Shown here in pieces: positions 1 to 8,473 of a stretch of DNA of 64,000 nucleotides. The notes under the pieces are model-generated. The model worked only from the letters and a program-made list of their open reading frames with translations, ran no database searches and was not told the origin of the DNA. The stretch's first letter is position 1. The number at the start of each line of letters is the position of its first letter. The DNA is from SHYQ01 sp041674525 (GTDB taxonomy: Bacteria; Chloroflexota; Dehalococcoidia; UBA2979): NCBI GenBank assembly GCA_041674525.1, contig JBAYVN010000001.1:49193-113192 (forward strand), in the 5' to 3' direction. Made by a program: the position numbers and the translations under genes.

Positions 1-219
1 CGTCACGCCCAGATCGCGCTGGATATGCTCCACGACCTCGTAGGTGGGGCCGCGCGTCGATCCTCCCGCGCCGTACGTGACCGACATGAACGAGGGACGC
101 AGCGCCGCCAGCCGGCCCAGGGTGCGCTCCAGCCGCAGCGCGCCCTCCTCGTCGCGCGGCGCGGAGAACTCGAAGGAGAGCGTGCGCCCCTGCGCGAGGA
201 GATCGGTGATCGGTGTCAT
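1..219 (-). CDS. metF: Methylenetetrahydrofolate reductase, N-terminal part (MetF)
   Basis: This is the first 73 codons of a gene that runs off the left edge. The reading frame begins MTPITDLLAQG and continues with LSFEFSAPRDEEG and SVTYGAGGSTR. These are the hallmark N-terminal beta-strand and active-site segments of MetF, the flavoprotein that reduces 5,10-methylene-THF to 5-methyl-THF for methionine synthesis. The catalytic Glu of the FEFS/FEFF segment is present. The only candidate start, ATG at 217-219, puts the conserved strand about 14 residues in, as is usual. The gene diverges from the MFS gene on its right. The C-terminal FAD-binding parts cannot be judged from this window. Confidence 0.9.
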   Translation of the reverse strand, partial: MTPITDLLAQGRTLSFEFSAPRDEEGALRLERTLGRLAALRPSFMSVTYGAGGSTRGPTYEVVEHIQRDLGVT

Positions 220-287
220 ACTGCGATCCTTGCCTGATGTGCAGCGCGGCGTAAAGTCGCCCCACCGCACCAGCCCCGGAGGCGACC

Positions 288-1544
288 ATCCAGACGGCCC
301 GCTCGCCTCGCGTCCACCTGCTCCCGGCGAGTGCCACGCCGGACGCTCGCCGCCTCGTCACCGCCCGCGCGCTCCGAGGGCTGGCGGACGGCTTCGTCTC
401 CGTGATGCTGGCCTCCTACCTGCACGGGCGGGGGTTCAGCCCGTTCGAGATCAGCGCGATCGTCACCGGGACGCTCCTGGGATCGGCGCTGCTCACGCTC
501 CTCGTGGGGCTCGGCGGATACCGCTGGAGCCGGCGCCGCCTGCTGTTCGCCTCGGCGGGGCTGATGCTCGCCACCGGCGCCGGGTTCGCGCTCGCCACGA
601 ACTTCTGGGTGCTGCTCGCCGTCGCGGTCGTGGGCACCATGAACCCCACCGCCGGGGACGTCAGCGTGTTCCTTCCCACCGAGCAGTCGCTCCTCAGCGA
701 GAACGCGGCCGCGCGCGACCGCACCGCGCTCTTCGCGCGGTACAACCTCGGGGGGATCTTCGCCGCGGCGATCGGGTCGCTCTGCGTCGGGCTGCCCGTC
801 GCCGTCGCGCACGCCGGGGGGTGGCCCCTGGTGGAGGTGCAGCGCGCGTCGTTCCTGGTCTACGCCGTCAATGCCGCCGCGCTGGCGGTGGTGTACGGGC
901 GCATGGCGCCCGAGGACACCCACGAGGCACGCCGTCCCGCCGCACCCCTGCGGGAGTCCCGCAGCGTGGTGCTGCGCCTGTCGGCGCTGTTCGCGCTGGA
1001 CTCCTTCGGCAGCGGGTTCTTCGTGCAGACGCTGGTCACGCTCTGGCTCTTCCAGCGGTTCGACCTGTCCGTGGAGACCGCGGGCGCGATCTTCTTTGCC
1101 GCCGGGCTGCTCTCCGCCGTCTCGCAGCTGCTTTCCTCGTGGCTCGCGAGCCGCATCGGGCTGGTGAACACAATGGTCTTCACCCACCTCCCCGCGAACG
1201 CGTTCCTGATCCTCGCCGCCATCATGCCGACCGCGCCCCTCGCGGTAGCGTTCCTGCTCGTGCGGATGTTCTTCTCGGTGATGGACGTCCCCGCGCGCCA
1301 GTCCTACACGATGGCGATCGTCCCGCCCGAGGAGCGCGCGGCCGCGGCGAGCGTGACCAACGTGCCGCGCAGCCTGGCGTCCGCCGTCGCCCCCCTGCTG
1401 GCGGGCGCGATGCTGAGCGCGAGCAGCGCCGGGTGGCCGCTGATCGTCGGCGGCGCGATCAAGATCGTGTACGACGTCCTGCTGCTGTGGCAGTTCCGCG
1501 CCCACCCCGCGCCCGAGGAGCGCCTCGCCCCGGCCACCTCGTAG
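288..1544 (+). CDS. Major facilitator superfamily transporter
   Basis: This is a polytopic membrane protein of about 12 helices with no distinctive substrate motif. It resembles small-molecule or drug efflux MFS proteins. The first ATG/GTG in frame is at 402, but the reading frame upstream (DARRLVTARALRGLADGFVS) looks like the usual cytoplasmic N-terminus plus the start of helix 1, so a start at 402 would cut helix 1. No ATG, GTG or TTG lies between the stop at 252 and 402. A GGAGG at 278-282 sits 5 nt before an in-frame ATC at 288, which I take as a tentative start (418 aa). The 3' end, after LLLWQFRAHPAPEERL, is secure. Substrate unknown. Confidence 0.75.
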   Translation: MQTARSPRVHLLPASATPDARRLVTARALRGLADGFVSVMLASYLHGRGFSPFEISAIVTGTLLGSALLTLLVGLGGYRWSRRRLLFASAGLMLATGAGFALATNFWVLLAVAVVGTMNPTAGDVSVFLPTEQSLLSENAAARDRTALFARYNLGGIFAAAIGSLCVGLPVAVAHAGGWPLVEVQRASFLVYAVNAAALAVVYGRMAPEDTHEARRPAAPLRESRSVVLRLSALFALDSFGSGFFVQTLVTLWLFQRFDLSVETAGAIFFAAGLLSAVSQLLSSWLASRIGLVNTMVFTHLPANAFLILAAIMPTAPLAVAFLLVRMFFSVMDVPARQSYTMAIVPPEERAAAASVTNVPRSLASAVAPLLAGAMLSASSAGWPLIVGGAIKIVYDVLLLWQFRAHPAPEERLAPATS

Positions 1545-1628
1545 CCCCCGCGCCGCGCCCGATGCGGGGGCGTGGATTCGAGCCGGGGGCTCTGCTAGGC
1601 TGGGCGCGCAGCGATCGAGGAGCATCCG

Positions 1629-1823
1629 ATGAGCGGCTGTCCCGTGCACATCTGGGGACCGATGATGGCCGCCGCGCTGCCCTTCAGCCGCACGGTCCGT
1701 GACGCCGTCCGCCTGAGGGCGAACGAACTCCTCCACCGTGCTCCCGCCGAGCCCCCCGCCCCGCGCGAGGTGCACCGCTGGGCGCCCATCGCCCCCGCCG
1801 GCGCTCGCGAAGACCCCTCGTAG
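1629..1823 (+). CDS. Small hypothetical protein (64 aa)
   Basis: This short reading frame has a convincing ribosome-binding site (GAGGAG at 1617-1622, 6 nt before ATG). It encodes MSGCPVHIWGPMMAAALPF followed by an Arg/Pro-rich second half. I recognise no family. The first half, with a Cys, a His and a hydrophobic stretch, looks more protein-like than the second, which has the composition of random high-GC sequence. The gene is convergent with the GNAT gene at 1871. It could equally be a non-coding gap between the two neighbours. Confidence 0.35.
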   Translation: MSGCPVHIWGPMMAAALPFSRTVRDAVRLRANELLHRAPAEPPAPREVHRWAPIAPAGAREDPS

Positions 1824-1870
1824 ACGCCCAGGCACGGCGCGAGCGATCCCCGGCCGGTCCTCGCCGGCAC

Positions 1871-2377
1871 CTACTCCCCCGCCAGCGCCTCGATCCCCGC
1901 ACCGTCGATGCGGTACGGGAGCCACTCTCGCTGCTGCGCGAAGCCGAGGCGCTCGTAGAAGCCGCGTGCGGGATTCCAGTCGAGGACCGCGAGGTCGATG
2001 CGCCCCGCACCGCGTTCCTTCGCGACGCGCGCGAGGGCCTGCATGAGCGCGCGGCCGGCGCCGCTGGCGCGAGCATCCTCGACGACGAAGATGTCCTCCA
2101 CGTACAGTCCGGCGCGGCCCTCCCACGTCGAGTAGTTGGGGAAGAAGAGCGCGAAGCCCACGGCCCGGGCACCCCCTCCGGCCTGCTGCTCGGCGACCAG
2201 GCACTCGAAGACGGGACGCTCGCCGAATCCGTCGCGCAGGACGTCCGCCTCGGTCAGGCGCACCCGCTCCGGCCGCTCGTGCTCGAAGGCTGCGAGGCCC
2301 CGCACGAACTCGACGATCGTCGCGGCGTCGGCCGGGGCCGCGAACCGCACGAGCGTCTCCGGGGGCGTCTCTCCCAT
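1871..2377 (-). CDS. GNAT family N-acetyltransferase (spermidine/thialysine acetyltransferase-like)
   Basis: The 168-residue protein has a GNAT fold. The stretch FFPNYSTWEGRAGLYVEDIF is the strand 4 signature of the SSAT/thialysine acetyltransferase branch (NYSTW-x-GR-x-GLY-x-ED). It is followed by the acetyl-CoA loop RASGAGRALMQALARVA and the terminal LDWNPARGFYERLGF motif with the general-acid Tyr. It probably acetylates a polyamine or an amino-acid side chain with acetyl-CoA in the cytoplasm. The start ATG (2375-2377) has a TACCAT box exactly 6 nt upstream and no Shine-Dalgarno sequence, so the transcript may be leaderless. It diverges from the DUF255 gene. The exact substrate cannot be read from sequence. 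Confidence 0.88.
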   Translation of the reverse strand: MGETPPETLVRFAAPADAATIVEFVRGLAAFEHERPERVRLTEADVLRDGFGERPVFECLVAEQQAGGGARAVGFALFFPNYSTWEGRAGLYVEDIFVVEDARASGAGRALMQALARVAKERGAGRIDLAVLDWNPARGFYERLGFAQQREWLPYRIDGAGIEALAGE

Positions 2378-2383
2378 GCGCCG

Positions 2384-2389
2384 ATGGTA
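2384..2389 (-). promoter_or_regulatory. -10 box of a probable leaderless promoter
   Basis: TACCAT on the minus strand lies exactly 6 nt upstream of the GNAT ATG. The same 6-nt spacing is seen at uvrC, ffh and the small gene at 27833, and none of the four has a Shine-Dalgarno sequence. No clear -35 is seen. Confidence 0.4.
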
Positions 2390-2443
2390 CCGTAGACGCT
2401 CGCCCTGCCGGGGCGACACCGAGGCCACAGGAATGGACCGCGC

Positions 2444-4486
2444 TTGAACCGGCTCGCCCACGAGACCAGCCCGTACCTCCGCCAGCACGCGGACAACCCC
2501 GTCGACTGGTACCCCTGGGGCGAGGAGGCGCTCGCGAAGGCCCGGGCCGAGGAGAAGCCGATCCTGCTCTCGGTCGGGTACTCCACGTGCCACTGGTGCC
2601 ACGTCATGGCGCACGAGTCCTTCGAGGACCAGGCGACCGCGGCACTGATGAACGACGCCTTCGTCTGCATCAAGGTCGACCGGGAGGAGCGCCCGGACAT
2701 CGACGCGGTGTACATGACGTTCACCCAGGCGCTGACCGGCCAGGGCGGGTGGCCGATGACCGTGTTCCTGACGCCGGACCTGGAGCCGTTCTACGCGGGA
2801 ACCTACTTCCCGCCGGTGGACCTGCAGGGACGCCCGGCGTTCCCGCGCCTGCTCGCGAACATCCGCCACGCGTGGGCGGAGGAGCGCTCGCGGGTGCTGG
2901 AGTCCGCGACCACGATCACGCAGCGCATCCGCGAGGCGTCCGACAGCATGGCGGTGCGCGGGGGGACGATCGCGCCGGGCGTCCTCGGCGCCGCCGTGGA
3001 TGGGCTGCGCGCCTCCTTCGACGCGCAGGCGGGCGGCTTCGGCGGCGCGCCGAAGTTCCCCACGGCCACGGCGTTCGAGTTCCTGCTCTGGCACCACGCG
3101 ACCACGGGCGACGGCAAGCAGCCCGGTGGGCTGGAGATGGTGACGCACACGCTGCGCCACATGGCTGCCGGCGGCATCTACGACCACCTCGGCGGCGGCT
3201 TCGCGCGGTACTCCGTGGATGGTGAGTGGCTGGTGCCGCACTTCGAGAAGATGCTCTACGACAACGCCCAGCTCGCGCGCGTCTACCTGCACGCGTGGCA
3301 GATCACGGGCGAGCCGCTCTTCGAGCGCGTCGCCCGCGAGACCCTCGACTACCTGCTGCGCGAGATGCGCGACGAGGGTCCCTCGGGGGGCGGCCTGTTC
3401 GCCGCGCAGGACGCCGACAGCGAGGGCATCGAGGGCCAGTTCTTCGTCTGGACCGTCGAGGAGATCGACGCCGTGCTGGGATCCGAGGACGGTGAGCTCT
3501 TCCGCTCCGTCTTCGGAGTCACGCCCGCAGGCAACTTCGCCGACCCGCACCACCCGGAGCTCGCCGGGCGCAACGTCCTCAGCCGCCCGGTCGCCCCCGA
3601 GACCGACGCCCGGGTCGCGGCTCGGATCGACGCGCTGCGCGCCCGCATGTTCGAGGCGCGCGAGCGGCGAACGCACCCCGCTCGCGACGACAAGGTCATC
3701 GCGTCGTGGAACGGCCTCGCGCTTTCCGCCTTCGCCGAGGCCGCCCGCATCCTGGACGACGCGAGATACCTGGCGGCGGCGCGGGGGATCGCCACGTTCC
3801 TGCGCGAGCGGATGTGGGACGGCGCGCGCCTCCGGCACGTCTACGCAGGCGGGGCCACGAAGGTGGACGGTCAGCTGGATGACTACGCGGACGTGGGCCT
3901 CGGCGCGCTGGAGCTCTACCGGGCGACGGGCGACCTCACGCTGGTCGCGTGGGCGGCCGATCTGCTGGCGCGGGCGATCGAGCATTTCCACGACGACGAG
4001 CACGGCGGCTTCTTCGCGTCGCCCGACGACGGCGAGGAGCTGATCCTCCGCCAGAAGGCGTTCTTCGACGCGCCGGCGCCCAGCGGCAACGGGTCGATCG
4101 CCCTGCTCGCGGCCTGGCTCGGACGCTACCTCGGCCGCGCGGACTGGGAGTCGCTGGCGATCGAGGTCGTTGCGCTGGTCGCTGACCACCTGGAGCGCGC
4201 CCCGACCGGCTTCGGCGCCATCCTCCAGGTGCTGACGCTGGCGCTCTCGCCGCACCTGGAGGTGGCGATCGTCGGCGACCCGGCCGCCCGGGCGCCGTTC
4301 GAGCGGGAGGCCGCCCGGCACTTCCTGCCGACTGCCTTGCTGGCGCCCGCGGCGAACGGTGGTACTCTGCCCCTTCTGGAAGGCCGCGACGTCGCGGGCG
4401 GAGCGGCTGGCTACGTCTGCCATGACATGGTGTGCGACCTCCCCGCGCTTGATGTGGAGACGTTCCGTGGCCAACTCGCCGGCTAA
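2444..4486 (+). CDS. DUF255 thioredoxin-domain protein (YyaL/SPATA20 family)
   Basis: The 680-residue length is typical of the family. An N-terminal thioredoxin-like domain (about residues 1-165) carries the diagnostic STCHWCHVM motif, with Cys49 and Cys52, and the segment LTGQGGWPMTVFLTPDLEP. The rest is an (alpha/alpha)6-barrel resembling N-acylglucosamine epimerases, seen in GGFGGAPKFP and HDMV regions. The family role is poorly defined; redox or sugar chemistry has been proposed. TTG at 2444 is the likely start, since it places NRLAHETSPYLRQHADNPV at the N-terminus as in homologues. The gene overlaps the next transporter start by 20 nt, so the two are probably co-transcribed. Confidence 0.9.
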   Translation: MNRLAHETSPYLRQHADNPVDWYPWGEEALAKARAEEKPILLSVGYSTCHWCHVMAHESFEDQATAALMNDAFVCIKVDREERPDIDAVYMTFTQALTGQGGWPMTVFLTPDLEPFYAGTYFPPVDLQGRPAFPRLLANIRHAWAEERSRVLESATTITQRIREASDSMAVRGGTIAPGVLGAAVDGLRASFDAQAGGFGGAPKFPTATAFEFLLWHHATTGDGKQPGGLEMVTHTLRHMAAGGIYDHLGGGFARYSVDGEWLVPHFEKMLYDNAQLARVYLHAWQITGEPLFERVARETLDYLLREMRDEGPSGGGLFAAQDADSEGIEGQFFVWTVEEIDAVLGSEDGELFRSVFGVTPAGNFADPHHPELAGRNVLSRPVAPETDARVAARIDALRARMFEARERRTHPARDDKVIASWNGLALSAFAEAARILDDARYLAAARGIATFLRERMWDGARLRHVYAGGATKVDGQLDDYADVGLGALELYRATGDLTLVAWAADLLARAIEHFHDDEHGGFFASPDDGEELILRQKAFFDAPAPSGNGSIALLAAWLGRYLGRADWESLAIEVVALVADHLERAPTGFGAILQVLTLALSPHLEVAIVGDPAARAPFEREAARHFLPTALLAPAANGGTLPLLEGRDVAGGAAGYVCHDMVCDLPALDVETFRGQLAG

Positions 4487-5747
4487 CGCCCCGTCCACGG
4501 ACGAGGGCACCGAGGCCGACCTACAGGCGCACCGCATCCCCGCATGGGCCCCGTTCCGCTTCGCCGACTACCGCCTCTTCTGGTTCGGCTCCGTCGCCGC
4601 GACGTTCACCAACCAGCTGGTCGTGCTGATCACCGGCGTCTGGCTGTTCCAGGCGACCGGCTCGCCGGCGCAGCTTGGCCTGCTCGGCGGCGTGCAGCTG
4701 GTCGTGCAGATCCCGGGGCTGCTCTGGGGCGGGACGCTGGCGGACGAGATGGACCGCAAGCGGCTGATGGCGCTGACGCAGGGCCTCACGGCCACCGTCC
4801 TGGGCGTGCTGGCGGTGCTGCAGGTGATGGGCGCACTGGTCCCGTGGCACATCTACGCCGCGACCGCGGTGATGAGCGCCACGGGCGTCATCGGCCAGCC
4901 CGCGCGCGCGGCGCTGACCGCGACTGTGGTCCCGCGCACCCACCTGATGCACGCCATCACCTCGAACCAGCTGACGCAGCAGATCGGCTCGATCATCGCC
5001 CCGCTGCTGTTCGGCCTCGTCGCCGTGCGTTGGGGGCTGACGCCCGCCTTCGTCGTGACCGCGCTGACGGCGATTCCCGCCGCCGTCATGCCGCTGATGA
5101 TCCGCGCCGAGGGCCGCGCCCGGGGCGTCTCCACCACCGGCAGCGTGCCCAGGCGCGTGTGGGAGGGATTCCAGTTCGTCCGCGGGCACGGCATCCTTCC
5201 CGGGCTCTTCCTCCTCGACATCGGGATGACGGTCTTCACGTTCTACCGCCAGCTGATCCCGGCGCTGGCGAGCGGTCTCTTCCACGGCGGAGCGGGGGCC
5301 ACGAGCCTGCTCACCTCCGCCAATGCCGCTGGCGCCGTGCTGGGCACGCTCGGCGTCTTCTTCGCGACGAGGTATCGCGCGAAGGGGATGATGGTCGTCT
5401 ACATCACGCTGGCGTTCAGCATCTCGGTCTTCCTGTTCGGCACGGTGTCCTCGCTGTGGCTGGGCGCCCTGGTGATCGTGGGCATGGGCGCCTTCGACGC
5501 CGTGAGCATGACCACGCGGCAGGCGATGATGCAGCTCACCACGGCGGACCAGATGCTGGGCCGGACACTGAGCCTGGGGACGCTGGTCGCGACCACGGCG
5601 AACAACATCGGCACGCTCTGGGTGGGCTTCGTGGCGGCCGGGATCGGGGCGGCGAAGACGATGCAGCTCGGCGGCCTGCTCGCCCTCGGCTGCACGCTCG
5701 TCGTCTGGTGGGCGGTGAGAGCACTGCGCGAGTACCGCTACCCGTAG
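4467..5747 (+). CDS. MFS transporter (enterobactin-exporter-like family)
   Basis: This predicted 426-residue protein has about 12 membrane helices. The N-terminal FRFADYRLFWFGSVAATFTN and the loop GTLADEMDRKRLMALTQG after helix 2 match the MFS branch that includes EntS-like exporters, with the A-loop G-x-L-A-D-x-x-x-R-K. The chosen GTG start (4467) lies inside the end of the DUF255 gene and leaves a soluble N-terminus of about 27 residues. An earlier in-frame start exists at 4359, but it would lie wholly within the upstream gene. Substrate unknown. The 120 bp after it are very GC-rich and contain short imperfect hairpins around 5800-5825. Confidence 0.85.
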   Translation: MANSPANAPSTDEGTEADLQAHRIPAWAPFRFADYRLFWFGSVAATFTNQLVVLITGVWLFQATGSPAQLGLLGGVQLVVQIPGLLWGGTLADEMDRKRLMALTQGLTATVLGVLAVLQVMGALVPWHIYAATAVMSATGVIGQPARAALTATVVPRTHLMHAITSNQLTQQIGSIIAPLLFGLVAVRWGLTPAFVVTALTAIPAAVMPLMIRAEGRARGVSTTGSVPRRVWEGFQFVRGHGILPGLFLLDIGMTVFTFYRQLIPALASGLFHGGAGATSLLTSANAAGAVLGTLGVFFATRYRAKGMMVVYITLAFSISVFLFGTVSSLWLGALVIVGMGAFDAVSMTTRQAMMQLTTADQMLGRTLSLGTLVATTANNIGTLWVGFVAAGIGAAKTMQLGGLLALGCTLVVWWAVRALREYRYP

Positions 5748-5870
5748 CCGCCCGGCGCCCAGGCGGGCGGGCCGAGCGGGCCGGGGGGCGGCCGCGTCGC
5801 GGGCCCTTCGGCCCTGCCGGGCAGGGACGCGCCGGGGTACAGTGCTCTCGCACACCTGAACGAGGTCCGG

Positions 5871-7142
5871 ATGCCCGACCTGCAGCGCCTGATCGATGGC
5901 TTCGATGCCGGCGAACTCGTGCGCCCGTTCTCCGGAAGCACCTCGCTCATCGACGTGGTGCGGGCGTCGGCGAAGGCGTGCGGGGTGCACGACATCCCGA
6001 TGAACAACTCCAGCCGCGCGATCGCGGATCACCTCAAGCGCGCCGAGCACCTGGTCTTCGTGCTCGCGGACGGGCTCGGGATCCAGTTCATCGACCAGCT
6101 GCCGCGCGGGTCGTGGCTGCGGCGGCACACGCGCCGCACCATCCAGGCCACGTTCCCGCCGACCACGCCGGTCGCGCTGACGACGATCGCCACCGGCGAC
6201 TACCCGGCGTGCCACGGGATCACTGGGTGGTGGACGCACCTCCCCTCGCTCTGCGCGCCCGTGACCGTCTTCCACAACAGCCGCTCGACGGACGACGTTT
6301 CGCTCGATGACCTTGGCGTCAACGTCCGCGAGCTCTTTCCGCGCGAGCCGCTGCTACCACGCATGCAGCGCGACGTGGCGCTGCTGATGCCGGCGAACGT
6401 GGTGGACACGCCGTTCACGCGCTACATGGCCGGCGGCAAGCCCTGCATCGGATATACGCGCCCAGCCGACGCGTCGAGGAAGATCGCGGAGCGCATCGCG
6501 CAGGCCGCGGGGCCGACGTTCACGTACTGGTACACACCGTACCCGGACTCGCTCGCCCACGAGCACGGCACGCACGACGATCGGGTGATGGGGAGCGTGG
6601 AGGATCTGGACGCGGCCATCGGCCAACTGGTCTGCGCGCTCCGCGAGCACGAGATCGTCGCGCGCATCGTGATCACCGCGGATCACGGGCACCTCGACGT
6701 GGGTGGAGCCGGGCATCTCGAGGTCGCCGCGGACGACGCGCTCCTTGAGTTCCTCACGTGCCCGCCCTCGGGCGACATGCGCACGCTCTACTGGCACGTG
6801 CGCCCGGGGCGTCACCGCGAGTTTGCGCGCGCGTTCAAGGCGCGCTTCGGGGAGTGGTTCCTGCTGCTGTCAGCGACGGACGTCGAGCGGGTCGGGCTGT
6901 TCGGTCCAGATCTCCTGTCCGACACCATGCGCGCGCGGGTCGGCGACTTCGTGACGATCGCGCTGGGACGCGAGGTGCTGCGCTACGCCGGTGCGCCCGG
7001 CCACGAGCGCTACCTCGCCCAGCGCTCGCACCACTCCGGCCTGAGCGCGGCGGAGATGCACGTCCCCCTGATCCTGATCGGCACCGAGGGCCACGACCCC
7101 CCCGGGGAACTCGACTTCACGGCGCGCCGCCGCCAGTCCTAG
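5871..7142 (+). CDS. Alkaline-phosphatase-superfamily phosphodiesterase/pyrophosphatase
   Basis: This 423-residue protein has the nucleotide-pyrophosphatase/phosphodiesterase layout. It shows a metal-binding Asp in VFVLADGLGIQF, a nucleophile Thr in TFPPTTPVALTTIATG, the distal metal motif YPDSLAHEHGTHDD and the second-site motif TADHGHLDV. A final His lies near QRSHHSGLSAAEMHVP. These residues bind two metals, probably Zn, and attack a phosphate ester. There is no signal peptide, so it is likely cytoplasmic. A TACAGT -10-like box lies about 33 nt upstream, with a GAGGT Shine-Dalgarno. The substrate is not predictable. The hairpin at 7181 probably terminates it. Confidence 0.85.
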   Translation: MPDLQRLIDGFDAGELVRPFSGSTSLIDVVRASAKACGVHDIPMNNSSRAIADHLKRAEHLVFVLADGLGIQFIDQLPRGSWLRRHTRRTIQATFPPTTPVALTTIATGDYPACHGITGWWTHLPSLCAPVTVFHNSRSTDDVSLDDLGVNVRELFPREPLLPRMQRDVALLMPANVVDTPFTRYMAGGKPCIGYTRPADASRKIAERIAQAAGPTFTYWYTPYPDSLAHEHGTHDDRVMGSVEDLDAAIGQLVCALREHEIVARIVITADHGHLDVGGAGHLEVAADDALLEFLTCPPSGDMRTLYWHVRPGRHREFARAFKARFGEWFLLLSATDVERVGLFGPDLLSDTMRARVGDFVTIALGREVLRYAGAPGHERYLAQRSHHSGLSAAEMHVPLILIGTEGHDPPGELDFTARRRQS

Positions 7143-7180
7143 GCTGCTGCGACCGGTGCACCGGCAGCCATCGAACGCGG

Positions 7181-7206
7181 CAGGGCGGCCCTTTCGGGCC
7201 GCCCTG
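7181..7206. terminator. GC-rich terminator hairpin
   Basis: A perfect 11-bp stem (CAGGGCGGCCC and its complement) has a 4-nt TTTC loop. It lies between the convergent phosphodiesterase and glutamine synthetase genes, so it could serve both. There is no long T tract. Confidence 0.7.
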
Positions 7207-7257
7207 CTATGAGTCACCGCGCCGAGGCGCCGCCGGACCGGAACCCGGGACCGGGAC

Positions 7258-8259
7258 CTACTTGCTGAACGTGGAGCAGATCGTGTCCGTGACCAGGCGG
7301 GTCACGGTGTACGGGTCCATGTTCGCGTTCGGGCGCCGGTCCTCGATGTAGCCCTTCTTGTCGACGGCCACCTGCCACGGGATCCGCACCGAGGCGCCCC
7401 GGTGTGACACGCCGTACGAGAACTTCGTGTACGGGGCGGTCTCGTGCGCACCGGTCAGGCGGCGCTCGATGCCATCACCGTAGTTCTTGATGTGCAGGTC
7501 GTGCTTCGGACCGAGCGCCTTGGCGGCGCGCTCGACGTAGTCGTACGACTCGCGCATCTCCTTGGTGGAGAAGTTCGTGTGGCAGCCGGCGCCGTTCCAG
7601 TCGCCGGAGACGGGCTTCGGGTTCAGCGTCGCGCTGACATCGAAGTCCTCGGCGATCCGGTAGAGCAGCCAGCGGGCCATCCAGAGCTGGTCGGAGCACT
7701 CCACCGGACCGATCGGTCCGATCTGGAACTCCCACTGCCCGGGCATGACCTCCGCGTTGGTGCCCGCGATCTTCAGACCGGCCGCGATGCAGGCGTCCGA
7801 GTGCGCCTCGACGATCTCGCGACCGAAGATCTCGTCCGAGCCCACGCCGCAGTAGTAACCGAACTGCGGGGCCGGGAAGCCGTTGTCCGGCCAGCCCAGC
7901 GGCTTCAGCCCGTCGAAGAACGTGTACTCCTGCTCGATGCCGAACCACGGCTCGTGCTTCGCGTACTTCTTCGCCGTCGCCACCAGCGCGGCGCGCTTGT
8001 TGGACGGGTGCGGCTTCATGTTCGTCAGCAGCACCTCGCAGAGGACCAGCAGGTTGGCTCCGCCGCGGATCGGGTCGGGGCACGTGAAGACGGGGTTCAG
8101 GACGCAGTCGGACGCGCTGCCCTCCGCCTGGTTCGTGCTCGAGCCGTCGAAGCCCCAGATCGGCGGGGTCTGCCCGTCCTCGATGATCTTGGTCTTCGAG
8201 CGCAGCTTCTGCGTCGGGACGGCACCGTCGATCCAGATGTACTCAGCCTTGTATGGCAT
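7258..8259 (-). CDS. glnA: Glutamine synthetase, short GSII type
   Basis: It makes glutamine from glutamate, ammonia and ATP. At 333 residues it has the length of eukaryotic-type GSII (about 350), not bacterial GSI (about 450-470). The N-terminal beta-grasp segment with PIWGFDGSSTNQAEG, the ligand segment EYTFFDG, NGAGCHTNFSTKEMRES and GAHETAPYTKFSYGVSHRG are the GSII signatures. It lacks the GSI adenylylation loop. The start ATG at 8259 follows GGAAGGCGGGAT, a good Shine-Dalgarno. An upstream in-frame start at 8331 has no support. A TAGCAT box on the minus strand at 8321-8326 may be its -10. GSII is sporadic in bacteria. Confidence 0.93.
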   Translation of the reverse strand: MPYKAEYIWIDGAVPTQKLRSKTKIIEDGQTPPIWGFDGSSTNQAEGSASDCVLNPVFTCPDPIRGGANLLVLCEVLLTNMKPHPSNKRAALVATAKKYAKHEPWFGIEQEYTFFDGLKPLGWPDNGFPAPQFGYYCGVGSDEIFGREIVEAHSDACIAAGLKIAGTNAEVMPGQWEFQIGPIGPVECSDQLWMARWLLYRIAEDFDVSATLNPKPVSGDWNGAGCHTNFSTKEMRESYDYVERAAKALGPKHDLHIKNYGDGIERRLTGAHETAPYTKFSYGVSHRGASVRIPWQVAVDKKGYIEDRRPNANMDPYTVTRLVTDTICSTFSK

Positions 8260-8473
8260 ATCCCGCCTTCCGTTGATCCCTGCTTGAAGCCACTGGCGGC
8301 CCCCGTAATGCAGGGACCTTATGCTAGCCACGTTTCAGGAGTATTTCACACGCCTCACGCGCGCGCTCGGGGCGCCCTGCGGCGTTGAGGCCGCCCGCTT
8401 GATGATGCGCCGCCCGCGGTTTGCGAGCACCCCCACCCGGCCCGAGACTGGAGAGGCGCCCCCGGAGCGACAC

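Noticed and set aside
1871..4537. A single 888-codon minus-strand protein fused to the GNAT domain
   Set aside because: Only the last 168 codons are a real domain. The rest is the antisense of the DUF255 gene.
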